Assembly: GCA_013339895.1 (NCBI GenBank)
Contig: JABACO010000001.1
Span: 14,387,604 to 14,451,603 of the forward strand
Reading direction: 5' to 3'
Source: Ephydatia muelleri
Taxonomy: Eukaryota > Porifera > Demospongiae > Spongillida > Spongillidae
DNA length: 64,000 nt
Numbering within the stretch: the stretch's first letter is position 1; each line of letters opens with the position of its first letter. This document shows positions 56,342 through 64,000 of this stretch, piece after piece. The translations under genes and the position numbers were made by a program. The notes under the pieces are model-generated. The model worked only from the letters and a program-made list of their open reading frames with translations. It did no database searches and was not told where the DNA came from.

Positions 56342-57385
56342 GGTGTCACCTGAGTTGATGGTATGACGTAAGACATTGGTACGCCCTAAATCACCGTCAC
56401 CTACAGAAATTACATCTGAGAAATGATGTAAAATTGTTTTCAACTTAGCACACTCCTCCCTTGACAACCCCGATGTGTCACCCATTAATTCCCCAACTGC
56501 TTTACCAATCGCCTCTGTTGATCGGGCTGGAAGCCGTGTGCCCAATGCAGGCTCAACCATATTCGCTCCCTCTCTTCCATCCCATGGGGATACCTGACCA
56601 ACCTTCTCCTTGCAATGCAGTGTTACAGGAACTGCAGAGGGGTTCACCAGCTGAACTACTGCTTTGCCATCATGGACAGGAGATACAGAACAGGCAAACA
56701 GAAGTCCGCGTTGAGTAGACATTTCCGCCTTTGGCTGGAACAGACCCACATAGTCCCCGTCCGTTTTCGCACCTTCCAACTGAACCTGCAATCGCATCTC
56801 GTGATAGGGTGGCACGACAGCTGTCTCCTGTACAAACACATGACATGTAGAAATACATGACCCGTACAAGGTGTCTAGAGGTATTGTTTCGCCTAACATG
56901 ATCATTGTTCTTCTCCCCAGGTCAACAACACACCCGTATTGTTCTAGAAAGTCTGTTCCCAATAAACACTCCTGCGTCATCTCACGCACAACAAGGACAG
57001 TATGAGTTCTCACATGCTTTCCCACAATAAGATCAAGGTCAATCTGTCCACATAGACTTAACGAGTCTCCATTAACTGCCATCACAGGACATTGGGGTGT
57101 CAAGAGTTTCCTGTCTTGAGAAATGTCATTCCACACCTTTTCATGCACAAGGGTAACGGATGATTCTGTATCCACTAGCATACGTGTGGGACGACCCCCA
57201 ACCATACCCTGCAGTATCAACGTGCATGCCACAGCCGATGTGTACTTCACTGACCTGTCCTTCCCAATCTCCTTCGGAGATACACTCCGTTCCTTCCGCT
57301 GAGGACAATTGCGCCGTATATGCCCTTTTTGCTTGCAGTTCCAACAGACAGGGACCTGTTTCGGAGCGCTCCTTTTCTCAAAATG
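56342..57385 (-). pseudogene. Ty3/gypsy Gag zinc knuckle and protease, 5'-truncated
   Basis: Minus-strand open frame from about 57385 down to the MITE. It contains one zinc knuckle CWNCKQKGHIRRNC (57349-57302), a linker, then an aspartic protease (GRPTRMLVDTESSVTLV, LLGTDFLEQYGC) and the pre-RT segment ending HTINSGDT. The protease active-site triplet reads Asp-Thr-Glu (codon at 57166-57164) where retroviral-type proteases have D-T/S-G, so the enzyme is probably dead. Gag upstream of the knuckle and the 5' LTR are missing: the frame meets a stop in AT-rich sequence at about 57390. Together with 52228-55188 it forms one element. Confidence 0.85.
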
Positions 57386-57389
57386 TTGT

Positions 57390-57660
57390 AATTATTCTGA
57401 TTATGTGTTACAAGAAAATGTTTATTATTAATCAAGTTTAATGATCATAAGATTTGAATATATCAAACCAAAATAATCAAGTTCTATTTCATTTGAATAT
57501 CATTAAGTATTAAATTTTAATATGTATTCAGACATCCTTATTAGTTTACACAATTGAAGTACAAAAAGTAACACTATATATATGAACCTTACTACATAAA
57601 AATCAAAAATGTAAAATCAAGGATTAGCAAATATATAGTATGAATGCTGCATGCTGACAG
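57390..57660. other. AT-rich, no gene
   Basis: Very AT-rich spacer between the truncated gypsy element and the next frame. Nothing recognised. Confidence 0.5.
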
Positions 57661-57667
57661 ACAAAGT

Positions 57668-58380
57668 TCAGATTATGTCTCCTGATCCTGCATGATCCTG
57701 ATCATCTGCAAACATGCAGGCAAGTAGATGTTCTTCCAAAGAGAAGCAACTTGATCTTGCATGCTTTTGTGTACAAGACCGGACATTGTGCTCCTCACCA
57801 CAAAACGAGCAATTGACAGCATGTTGAAAGCTTCTAACTATAGGATCAGACTTAATCCATAATCGCGTTATTACATCAGACAAGTTGGCATGCTGGGTAG
57901 TTTTCCTAGCTAAATGCTCTCTGTATATGCGAAGGTTTTTATTGTTGTGCTCTAGGGGTTCTTCTGATAATGTTCCCAATCCTTTAGAATCATTAGCACT
58001 AATCAATGCTGCAGAGTGGGCTAGTACCTGATGCACAGAAGGAGTAAATTTAAATCCTGGCCAATGGCTGACAAGTTTCAGTGCAGTTTCTTTGCAAAGG
58101 TGGTCAAGGTGTTCAGTATTAATTCTTTGCTTGGAGGAAACAACTCTCAAAATGATAGAGAGATTAGTAATGAATTCATCGTATACAACCCTGTCACATT
58201 CTTGATCTCACCTAACCTTTTGTGGGATACATTCAATGAGCACCTGACGCTTTTCAGGGTCAAACAGTAGAGCTCTTGCTGTGTTACCAGTTGTTGAAGT
58301 CCCTCCAGCTCCTACTGCAGAAGAAGGGGGCCCCATTCGATTCACCCTTTTCTTTTTTCAACCCTCTCCTTTGGTCTTCA
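57668..58380 (-). pseudogene. transposon-associated protein fragment, unassigned family
   Basis: On the minus strand, GGTSTTGNTARALLFDPEK and RQVLIECIPQKVR (about 58330-58212) are followed, after an in-frame TGA, by VVYDEFITNLSIIL, then GFKFTPSVHQVLAHSAALIS, GTLSEEPLEHNNKNLRIYRE and RKTTQHANLSDVITRLWIKS, with a Cys-rich end (CSFCGEEHNVRSC). The pattern SVHxxLxHG...LSEExxExxNKxxRxxRExxxRK is one I have seen repeatedly in invertebrate repeat-derived proteins, but I cannot name the superfamily. The TGA lies in a 21-base stretch that starts GTGAG and ends ACAG (58211-58191); see findings. The N-terminus is missing. Confidence 0.5.
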
Positions 58381-58831
58381 TTGCCAACTAATTTTTCATC
58401 AGCGATGAATTGTTCTGCTGCCTCAAAATTGCTTCTAAACCGCTTTACGTATCTCTCCCAAGCTTCACAAGGATACAATCACTATCACTTCAAAACTAGC
58501 CGTTACAAATGTTTGCACACACGTCTTAAATACATGAGTATATGCGCCGCAGGCCTACAAGCACACGCAGGCCTCTACACAATGAACAAAACACGGGCTG
58601 TATTGTGTTATTGTCCGCACACAACAAAAGGACAGCGTGGTGTAGCGTTGTGAAAGGCCCAGGTGCCAGTAAGTCTTGCAAGTCTTATTCCCACGATCCA
58701 CTCTTGTGTTAAATGTGTGTTACTAATGAAATTATTAAAAACATGGCGCTGTGTATACTGCTGTTGTTTTTAACTTTTGTCGATCTAACTTAGAACGCGG
58801 CGGGAGGCGGCGCCTATGTTGCTAGTGCCAA

Positions 58832-58907
58832 ATGATGGTTAATCGTAGTTATGTGTCATATATGGCCCAGATGGCTGTAGATTCGATTAGAAATGAGTTT
58901 AAACTTG
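58832..58907 (+). CDS. first coding exon of helical-repeat gene
   Basis: ATG at 58832 opens 25 codons (MMVNRSYVSYMAQMAVDSIR, NEFKL) plus one base, ending at donor G|GTACGT. The phase (1) matches the acceptor at 59320 exactly, giving NEFKL-AFRLMTIHL. Introns upstream were not examined beyond a GC-rich stretch at 58790-58815 (gaacgcggcgggaggcgg) that may be the promoter or 5' UTR. It is convincing as the start because frame, donor and neighbouring exon agree. Confidence 0.6.
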
Positions 58908-59319
58908 GTACGTGTACAATTTTTGAATAATATTTGTGGAAAATCTTTAAAAAGTCACGTCTTCAATATAACCAAACACTACAAATTAGTATCATTAGAA
59001 ACAGGAGACAAAATGCTATGTAGTAAACATATATATAACTCAATCCTTTAAGATTCCAACAAAATATAATTACCTTTACACTTTTAATAAAATTCTCCTT
59101 GTTTATGCTTTGGCGGACTGTCACTTATTAACCATAAACATTATGGAAATTTTTCCTGCAGATTATAGTGCTGCAAGGTGTTATAAAAATAAAAAAAATT
59201 AAAACATATACATTATACCCTACTTAAATGTCGGGGTCCTAACCCACTGTGCACTTTTATTTTGCACAATATGTGTACCGTAATAATTGGCTTTGCCCGC
59301 GAAAGAGTTAAAGTCCCAG

Positions 59320-59584
59320 CCTTTAGATTGATGACAATTCACCTGCAACTACTGGAGACATGCATGAACAAGTTGCTATGGACTCTCTCATCCTGTCCTG
59401 AAGCAGAGGCTGCCGTGTTGAATAAGTTGAAATGGGACAACATTGTTCAGTCACTGCTCCGAGTAACAGCAATCTCCGATACAGTGATAGTACCTCCAAA
59501 GAACCATTACACAGAGGCAAATGGAAATATTCAGACTCAAGTTGTGGTTGAATTGCTGACCGTAGCTATGGGTTGTCTGAGCTG
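59320..59584 (+). CDS. helical-repeat gene, exon 2
   Basis: Acceptor gtcccag, donor TG|GTGAGT. Encodes FRLMTIHLQLLETCMNKLLW, SSCPEAEAAVLNKLKWDNIV and VVVELLTVAMGCLS. The repeated amphipathic helices with Leu-rich spacing look like an armadillo/HEAT-type superhelix, a protein-binding scaffold. I do not recognise the orthologue. The exon ends in phase 2. A TA MITE (59824-60063) sits in the following intron. Confidence 0.6.
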
Positions 59585-59823
59585 GTGAGTATCCCATGCA
59601 CATACACGTGTACAGTGGTGTACTTGCATACACGCAATCCATTCTCTATGCGATGCAAGTACATTGAGTAGGCGCGCATATGTCAAGCCAATTTGTGGAT
59701 GAAATTCAGACAATCGAATTGTATACAATATGTGTAGTGTAAATTATGCTAGGCTTTGCATTATTTCTCCTTTCAAACCAGAATTAAGAATGAATAATAC
59801 ACTAACGATATATATATAACATA

Positions 59824-60063
59824 TGGGACAGTTTCCGCGAAAATTGCGCCACGGTTAAAATGTTATAAAAATGCATCGCGTTTGAATTGCTATAACTTCC
59901 CAACGGATAACCTATCGATTCCTATTTTCAACAATTCATACTACACCATTTCACTATAAAGTGTTGAAAATAGGAAGTCGATAGCGTTATCCGTTGGGAA
60001 GTTATAGCGATTCAAACGCGATGCATTCTTATAACATTTTAACCGTGGGGCGGAAACTGTCTA
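59824..60063. mobile_element. fold-back MITE (TGGGACAGTTTCC family) in an intron
   Basis: Begins TGGGACAGTTTCCGCG after TA. Its arms pair through ataacttcccaacggat as in the 27051 copy. The right end is decayed (cggaaactgtct followed by aatata) and has lost about 10 bases relative to the complete element. Confidence 0.85.
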
Positions 60064-60538
60064 ATATATGCATTTACATAAGGTAGCGACACTGCAAATG
60101 AAACATAATGCATGCATATGTACATGTACATCGTGTCGGCAACCGTTATACATCTGTGACATATTTTGTACTAAAAGGCATTTAGTTATTATATCACGTC
60201 TGCAATCTACATCTGAAGTCTCTTTAGCAATTCAACGTAGTAAGTTTTTTAATTCAGTAATGAAGTATTTATTAGTGGTACAGATGACGTTTTACGGTAC
60301 AATGAAAAAGTGTAAACAGAATTCGATCTTGTTCATACAGATATGTATTCTGAGTTATTTGACAGATATACATACAGATCTAGGTTTTCTTTTACTCAAT
60401 GATAAGCCATGAATGTAATTTACAGATTCTCATCTGGTACCCATGCATAGTCCTATGTTTTCCGCCATTGTTAATATTAAATAACTCTTTATCTTTAGTG
60501 CATGTACTGGAGTACGACGCGCCGCAATTTCTACACAG

Positions 60539-60737
60539 CCTGGTTTCAAATCAGAAGTTTGTGGAACAGGTTCTAGGTGCCCTGCAGAGCGCAAGCATGG
60601 ACTTCAGAGCACGTCTGACAGTCATGTGCGTAATTGTTGATTTGGCCTATAATGTTGAAGTTCATGCTTCCCTATGCAAGCCACATGTGATACAAGCCAT
60701 CATCAGAACCTGGAAAAGTGTAGATCCAACATGCACC
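60539..60737 (+). CDS. helical-repeat gene, exon 3 (boundaries uncertain)
   Basis: Encodes LVSNQKFVEQVLGALQSAS, then MDFRARLTVMCVIVDLAYNV and HVIQAIIRTWKSVDP. The acceptor ctacacag at 60538 matches phase 2 of exon 2. The frame is also open upstream to a ctttag at 60498 (HVLEYDAPQFLHS), but that acceptor is out of phase with exon 2, so an unseen exon may lie between. At about 60725 the frame meets TGA, while the next frame continues NMHLKTMLSLMKAPI, suggesting a one-base frameshift or sequencing error. Confidence 0.5.
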
Positions 60738-60865
60738 TGAAAACAATGCTAAGCCTAATGAAAGCACCTATCTAAAGTAAGATGAATTTTCATTTTGCCT
60801 AGATCTGTCAAATGTAAATGGAGCCTGATCATTGTATTAGTTTGGGTTGTAATTTCTTTTTTTAG

Positions 60866-61421
60866 GTACTTAACTGTGATACTACTGTCACTGCTGTGCT
60901 CTACCAGACAAAGCTTTTCTGTACAATATCTGCAAATTACTGAGCTCATGGAGAATTTTATCGAAAAAGTAGATTCTAACGAGCTGCATGCGATCGAAGA
61001 AGAACTAGGGATCCATTGGAACAAATACCATCCCTACATGAGAGTGGCTTACCTGCCCTACCTCACTGAGAGGTCAGTACTTGCATGAGGTTCTCAGCCT
61101 CGCTACAGAGACCTTCAGATGTTGTGCATTGAAACCTGTGTCCTGTCACTGCAAGTGTCCCTCCGTGGAGGGCCAGAGAGAAAAAGGATTGTGCAGCAAG
61201 GCTTTGTGGATTATGTTGTGTGTTTACCAAGCGTTCTTCCTGGTGGGTCCAGGACTCAGAAGAGAGCGAAAGACATCTTAGTCATGCTAGGGAAAGAGAT
61301 GCATCTTGAGCCACCAAGTCCGAATACCATGGCCAGAGCTAGACTTGCAGTTAGTGGCATTGGACTCGATAAGGCGATGAAGACCCCTGTTCAGCAGCTG
61401 CTGTCAGATATGTTTGTTTAA
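60866..61421 (+). CDS. helical-repeat gene, last exon(s), with in-frame TGA
   Basis: After acceptor tttttttag the frame gives ITELMENFIEKVDSNELHAI, HWNKYHPYMRVAYLPYLTER, then SVLA and a TGA (61086-61088). In the same frame it continues GSQPRYRDLQMLCIETCVLS, LRGGPERKRIVQQGFVDYVV and ends PVQQLLSDMFV with TAA at 61419-61421. Everything beyond the TGA is clearly coding and in the same frame. Either the TGA is a disabling mutation or error, or it is removed by splicing. AATAAA follows at 61456. The first about 50 bases are shared with 11766-11822. Confidence 0.55.
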
Positions 61422-61455
61422 ATGTTGCTTTTACGTTGGGTCATACTCTTGAACA

Positions 61456-61461
61456 ATAAAA
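61456..61461 (+). terminator. poly(A) signal AATAAA
   Basis: Thirty-five bases downstream of the TAA stop of the helical-repeat gene (gaacAATAAAattt). Confidence 0.6.
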
Positions 61462-61708
61462 TTTGCATGTATGTGTTCGTTTGCTCAAACGTACTTGTAT
61501 GGACCCAGTGAAGGCATATTGAATTATGTGGTTTGTAAAATTATTATTTCAATTCAATACTGTTCTCTAAGAGCTTTTGGTTTGTAGAAGTGTATGCACA
61601 GTATAGAAGCTAGCACACACAAACCTATATGTCACCTTTGATGCAAGATACACTCTTTGGCACAGATTTACTGATCCGTGTGCGCGCATGCACATTGTAG
61701 GTGCATCA

Positions 61709-61823
61709 CAGATTTGAGGTTGTTACGGACAGACAGTTGTACCTCACAGAAGGTGAACTAATTATGTTTGCGAGTGTAGGCCATGTAGGATCAAGCTGTC
61801 TGTCCGTAACAACCTCAAATCTG
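61709..61823. repeat. inverted repeat with perfect 27-bp arms
   Basis: Arm 1 (61709-61735) is cagatttgaggttgttacg plus gacagaca, and arm 2 (61797-61823) is the exact complement, with a 61-base loop. It is just downstream of the poly(A) signal and may be a small MITE; no target duplication was identified. Confidence 0.85.
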
Positions 61824-62089
61824 GGTGGGTCAAACTTGAATGACATGCCTTTTAATTTTAATTACATGAACCTCATTGACTAAGGATAAATGTATGCAAC
61901 AAGCAACATATCTCTTGCACACAGATACATAAATGTACTTGTATACATACACTATACCATTTTGCTTCCTTTGTACACCAACAATATAAATGTCTTTTAC
62001 ATACATACGAGCAAAAAGTTAGGTGTTGAAGTTCATTGCTCACAAAAGTTAAAAGCTTCTGACATGTACATGTACAGTACTGGAAAATG

Positions 62090-63285
62090 TGTAACAGGAT
62101 AGCTTGTCCCCCCGGATAGGCTTTCCCCCTACGGACAACTATCCTAGTCCGCCTTAAGGATAGCTTGTCCCCCCTTGCAACTTCGATCGTTTGGTTGACC
62201 GTTCGGATGTGTTACTTACATGTAAGTACGTATACAGCTCGCGTCTGGATTTCAGGCACAGTATACCGTATAACACCTTCAGTTTTAAGATTCTCCACGT
62301 GTTCTCAAACGCAGTCGACGTCGGTAGCGTGTGACAAAATTGTTCCATTGGTTCTATAAGAATGAAGATGAAGATCAGGAAGTACCACTCTACTATACGA
62401 GATTTTTTAAGTATCTGAAACACGGCGAGGTATCGGGTGGATGCTAGTAAATCGGAAAAGCGAGCGATTCGCAGGAGAGCATACAGTTTCGTGATGAAGG
62501 AAGGCTTGCTCTATCTCAAAAGCTATACGGACGACATGACAGAAAAGCAATGAATTGTGAATAAAGAGGATCAAATTATGGTGATCTTATCTTGCCACGA
62601 TGGGAAGCTAGGTGAGTTTTTTAGTTTTAGTTGACGATATGCGCATGCAGCTGCAATACGGGTACTCGTAATTTATTTTACTAGTCTCCTCCTTAATTCT
62701 TGTGATATTCAACTAAGGTGGTGGTCATTTTGGACGTGACAAGACTCTACAGAAGATTTGTACACGGTTCTATTGGCGCGATATGTAATACGATTCTATG
62801 CAACTGACAATCTCTTTATTTCCACTCCAAACACATACATACATCTAGGAATACACACTAGCTTTAAATAGTGTTTCTTTAACATCCCTTGACCACCTAT
62901 CCCACAGGTGCAGTACTATGACAAGAAGTTCAGTTGAATTAGTATTCATCCTCCACAAAGGGTTTAAGGGTCTATTCAGAGCCTTGCAGTCTATCCCATT
63001 ACAATATGACAAAGCACATAAAAGAATATGTAAGTACTTGTGAAGTCTGCCAAAAGACCAACCCAAAACTGCACAAAGAGGTTCCAGTTCTATATCCAAT
63101 TGCTGTAAAAGCTGAAGTCTGGAATCAAGTAGGAATTTACCTCGTAGGTCCACTTACGCTCACAAAGAATGTTGGTTTCAACGGCGTACTGTGTTAAAAA
63201 GGCTTTTATTCCATACAAGTGTTGCAGTGATCATTGGGGAAAAAATGAAATACCAATTCTGGCTTAAACAATGCACATATGCGGC
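62090..63285 (+). mobile_element. truncated Ginger transposon relative
   Basis: Begins TGTAACAGGATAGCTTGTCC like the element at 29336, then follows it closely through the first integrase exons (DEDQEVPLYY at 62365; CEVCQKTNPKLHKEV at 63045). It stops matching near 63285, in what would be the intron before the integrase core. Stops and frameshifts are present in the first exon. The left flank is not CCGG. It keeps TGG (Trp) at the FYW position, where the 29-kb copy has a stop. An insertion of about 220 bases interrupts it at 62785. Confidence 0.85.
62785..63003. mobile_element. about 220-bp insertion in the truncated Ginger
   Basis: Relative to the 29-kb element (gcgcgatgtgacaaag), extra sequence starting TGTAATACGATTC and ending CCCATTACA lies between gcgata and atatgacaaag. 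The short inverted ends TGTAAT/ATTACA and flanking ATA suggest a small non-autonomous element with a 3-bp target duplication, but the ends are too short to be sure. Confidence 0.55.
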
Positions 63286-63621
63286 AGAGCAACTCATATG
63301 ACTGTGGTGTTTTTGTATGTCTTGTACATTTTCCTTTAAAGTTTTATGAATAAATTATTTTACCATGCATAACGTTACATAGGCAGCACGATTGCAAGTT
63401 GAAAGTCAAGACTGCATATACACCAGTAAACACTAAGCACTGTAGCCAGGCATAACAAAAGCATATCCACAGAACATGATGAGTTGATTCAGGAAGCAAA
63501 TGGCACATGAATTGTCCATTGGTGCACTGCATCCACTGCAGAAGGCAGATGATGCAATTCAAGGTTAAAAAAATCATTATAGTGTGCATGCATACATGTA
63601 AGTAATTGTCAACTTTTTCAG
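63286..63621. other. no gene recognised
   Basis: Spacer between the truncated Ginger and the last exon. Nothing supportable. Confidence 0.4.
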
Positions 63622-63838
63622 ATGTGATGGAACATCATAGTGTGATAGAAGAAGATGATGATGACATAGAATCGGAAAGTACTAGTTCTTTGAATTCTGA
63701 TACTGATTCGAATGACTTCTTGGTGCCTGAGTATGAAAATCCTGGCCCTGACCCTGATGACCTTGGTGCCCCGAGGTGGGGAAGAGAGCATTACATCAGA
63801 TATTTCCCATCTAATCTTTTGAAGAGAAAAGAAGACAG
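63622..63838 (+). CDS. internal exon of an unrecognised gene, acidic/Ser-rich
   Basis: A 217-base exon with acceptor actttttcag and donor AG|GTAACA. It encodes VMEHHSVIEEDDDDIESES, TSSLNSDTDSNDFLVPEYEN, then PGPDPDDLGAPRWGREHYIR and YFPSNLLKRKEDR. An acidic Ser-rich stretch is followed by a more conserved-looking aromatic segment. No domain is recognised. It starts and ends in phase 2, so exons are expected on both sides; the window ends shortly after. Confidence 0.5.
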
Positions 63839-63938
63839 GTAACAAAAAATGTGTGCAACACATATAACTTCAGCTCTATCAGCATTACGCATGAAGCCAA
63901 TCACCATTTACCAGAACATTTATTACACAAGTGGTGAA

Positions 63939-64000
63939 GAAGACAGAGGTACAGTACTTGAAGCATGCATGCATGCATGCAGAGGTACAGTACTTGAAGC
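63939..64000. repeat. short direct repeat with ATGC run
   Basis: The 20-base word gaggtacagtacttgaagca occurs at 63947 and again, apart from its final base (cut off by the window end), at 63982, separated by (atgc)n. Confidence 0.8.

Overview
This window is animal nuclear DNA, most likely from a sponge or a similar early-branching marine invertebrate. It has split genes with GT-AG introns, low gene density, many microsatellites, and a secreted-protein family (HFRGGTI...W signature) that I recall from sponge genomes. The exact taxon cannot be fixed from sequence alone. It is dominated by mobile DNA and segmental duplications. Few host genes are visible, and none is complete.

Host genes. (1) A minus-strand secreted or cell-surface gene is spread over tens of kb. 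A signal-peptide exon (33847-33963, with a duplicate at 46139-46255) is followed by four exons at 20174-20406, 18792-18973, 12652-12761 and 12196-12464. Their codon phases join correctly at every junction. Three further minus-strand exons at 5173-4431 form two fibronectin-III domains in matching phases and may be its 3' part. (2) A plus-strand helical-repeat (armadillo-like) gene lies at 58832-61421. A good start exon and a poly(A) signal are present, but it carries an in-frame TGA and a probable frameshift. (3) A single acidic plus-strand exon lies at 63622-63838.

Mobile elements by region. 1.2-2.2 kb: decayed non-LTR reverse transcriptase; related restriction-like-endonuclease tails lie at 47.1 and 48.1 kb. 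11.2 kb: 104-bp MITE with a 9-bp target duplication; a 710-bp relative at 15.8-16.5 kb carries a RecQ-helicase fragment. 14.6-17.0 kb: decayed integrase plus Ulp1-protease/PHD-finger element. 22.3, 27.05, 45.3 and 59.8 kb: a fold-back MITE family inserted at TA. 29336-33606: full-length Ginger-type DNA transposon (Ty3-like integrase, Ulp1-like protease, PHD finger; CCGG target duplication); a truncated relative is at 62.1-63.3 kb. 34574-38974: complete, apparently young Ty3/gypsy retrotransposon with LTRs identical by eye and an uninterrupted 1359-codon Gag-Pol. 48988-51547: two nested hAT-type MITEs, the outer one also holding a 184-bp palindromic CACTG element. 51860-57385: minus-strand Ty3/gypsy element, 5'-truncated and split by a third hAT-type MITE.

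Segmental duplications explain much of the middle. Block B (25.5-28.3 kb) recurs at 40.2-43.2 kb. Block A (29.2-34.5 kb, without its insertions) recurs at 45.8-46.7 kb. Part of A also recurs inverted at 24.8-25.3 kb. The copies differ by insertions, so they give natural empty sites. The Ginger element and one TA MITE are each absent from the partner copy with exactly one copy of the target site left. No bacterial-type operon, CRISPR array, rRNA or tRNA was seen.
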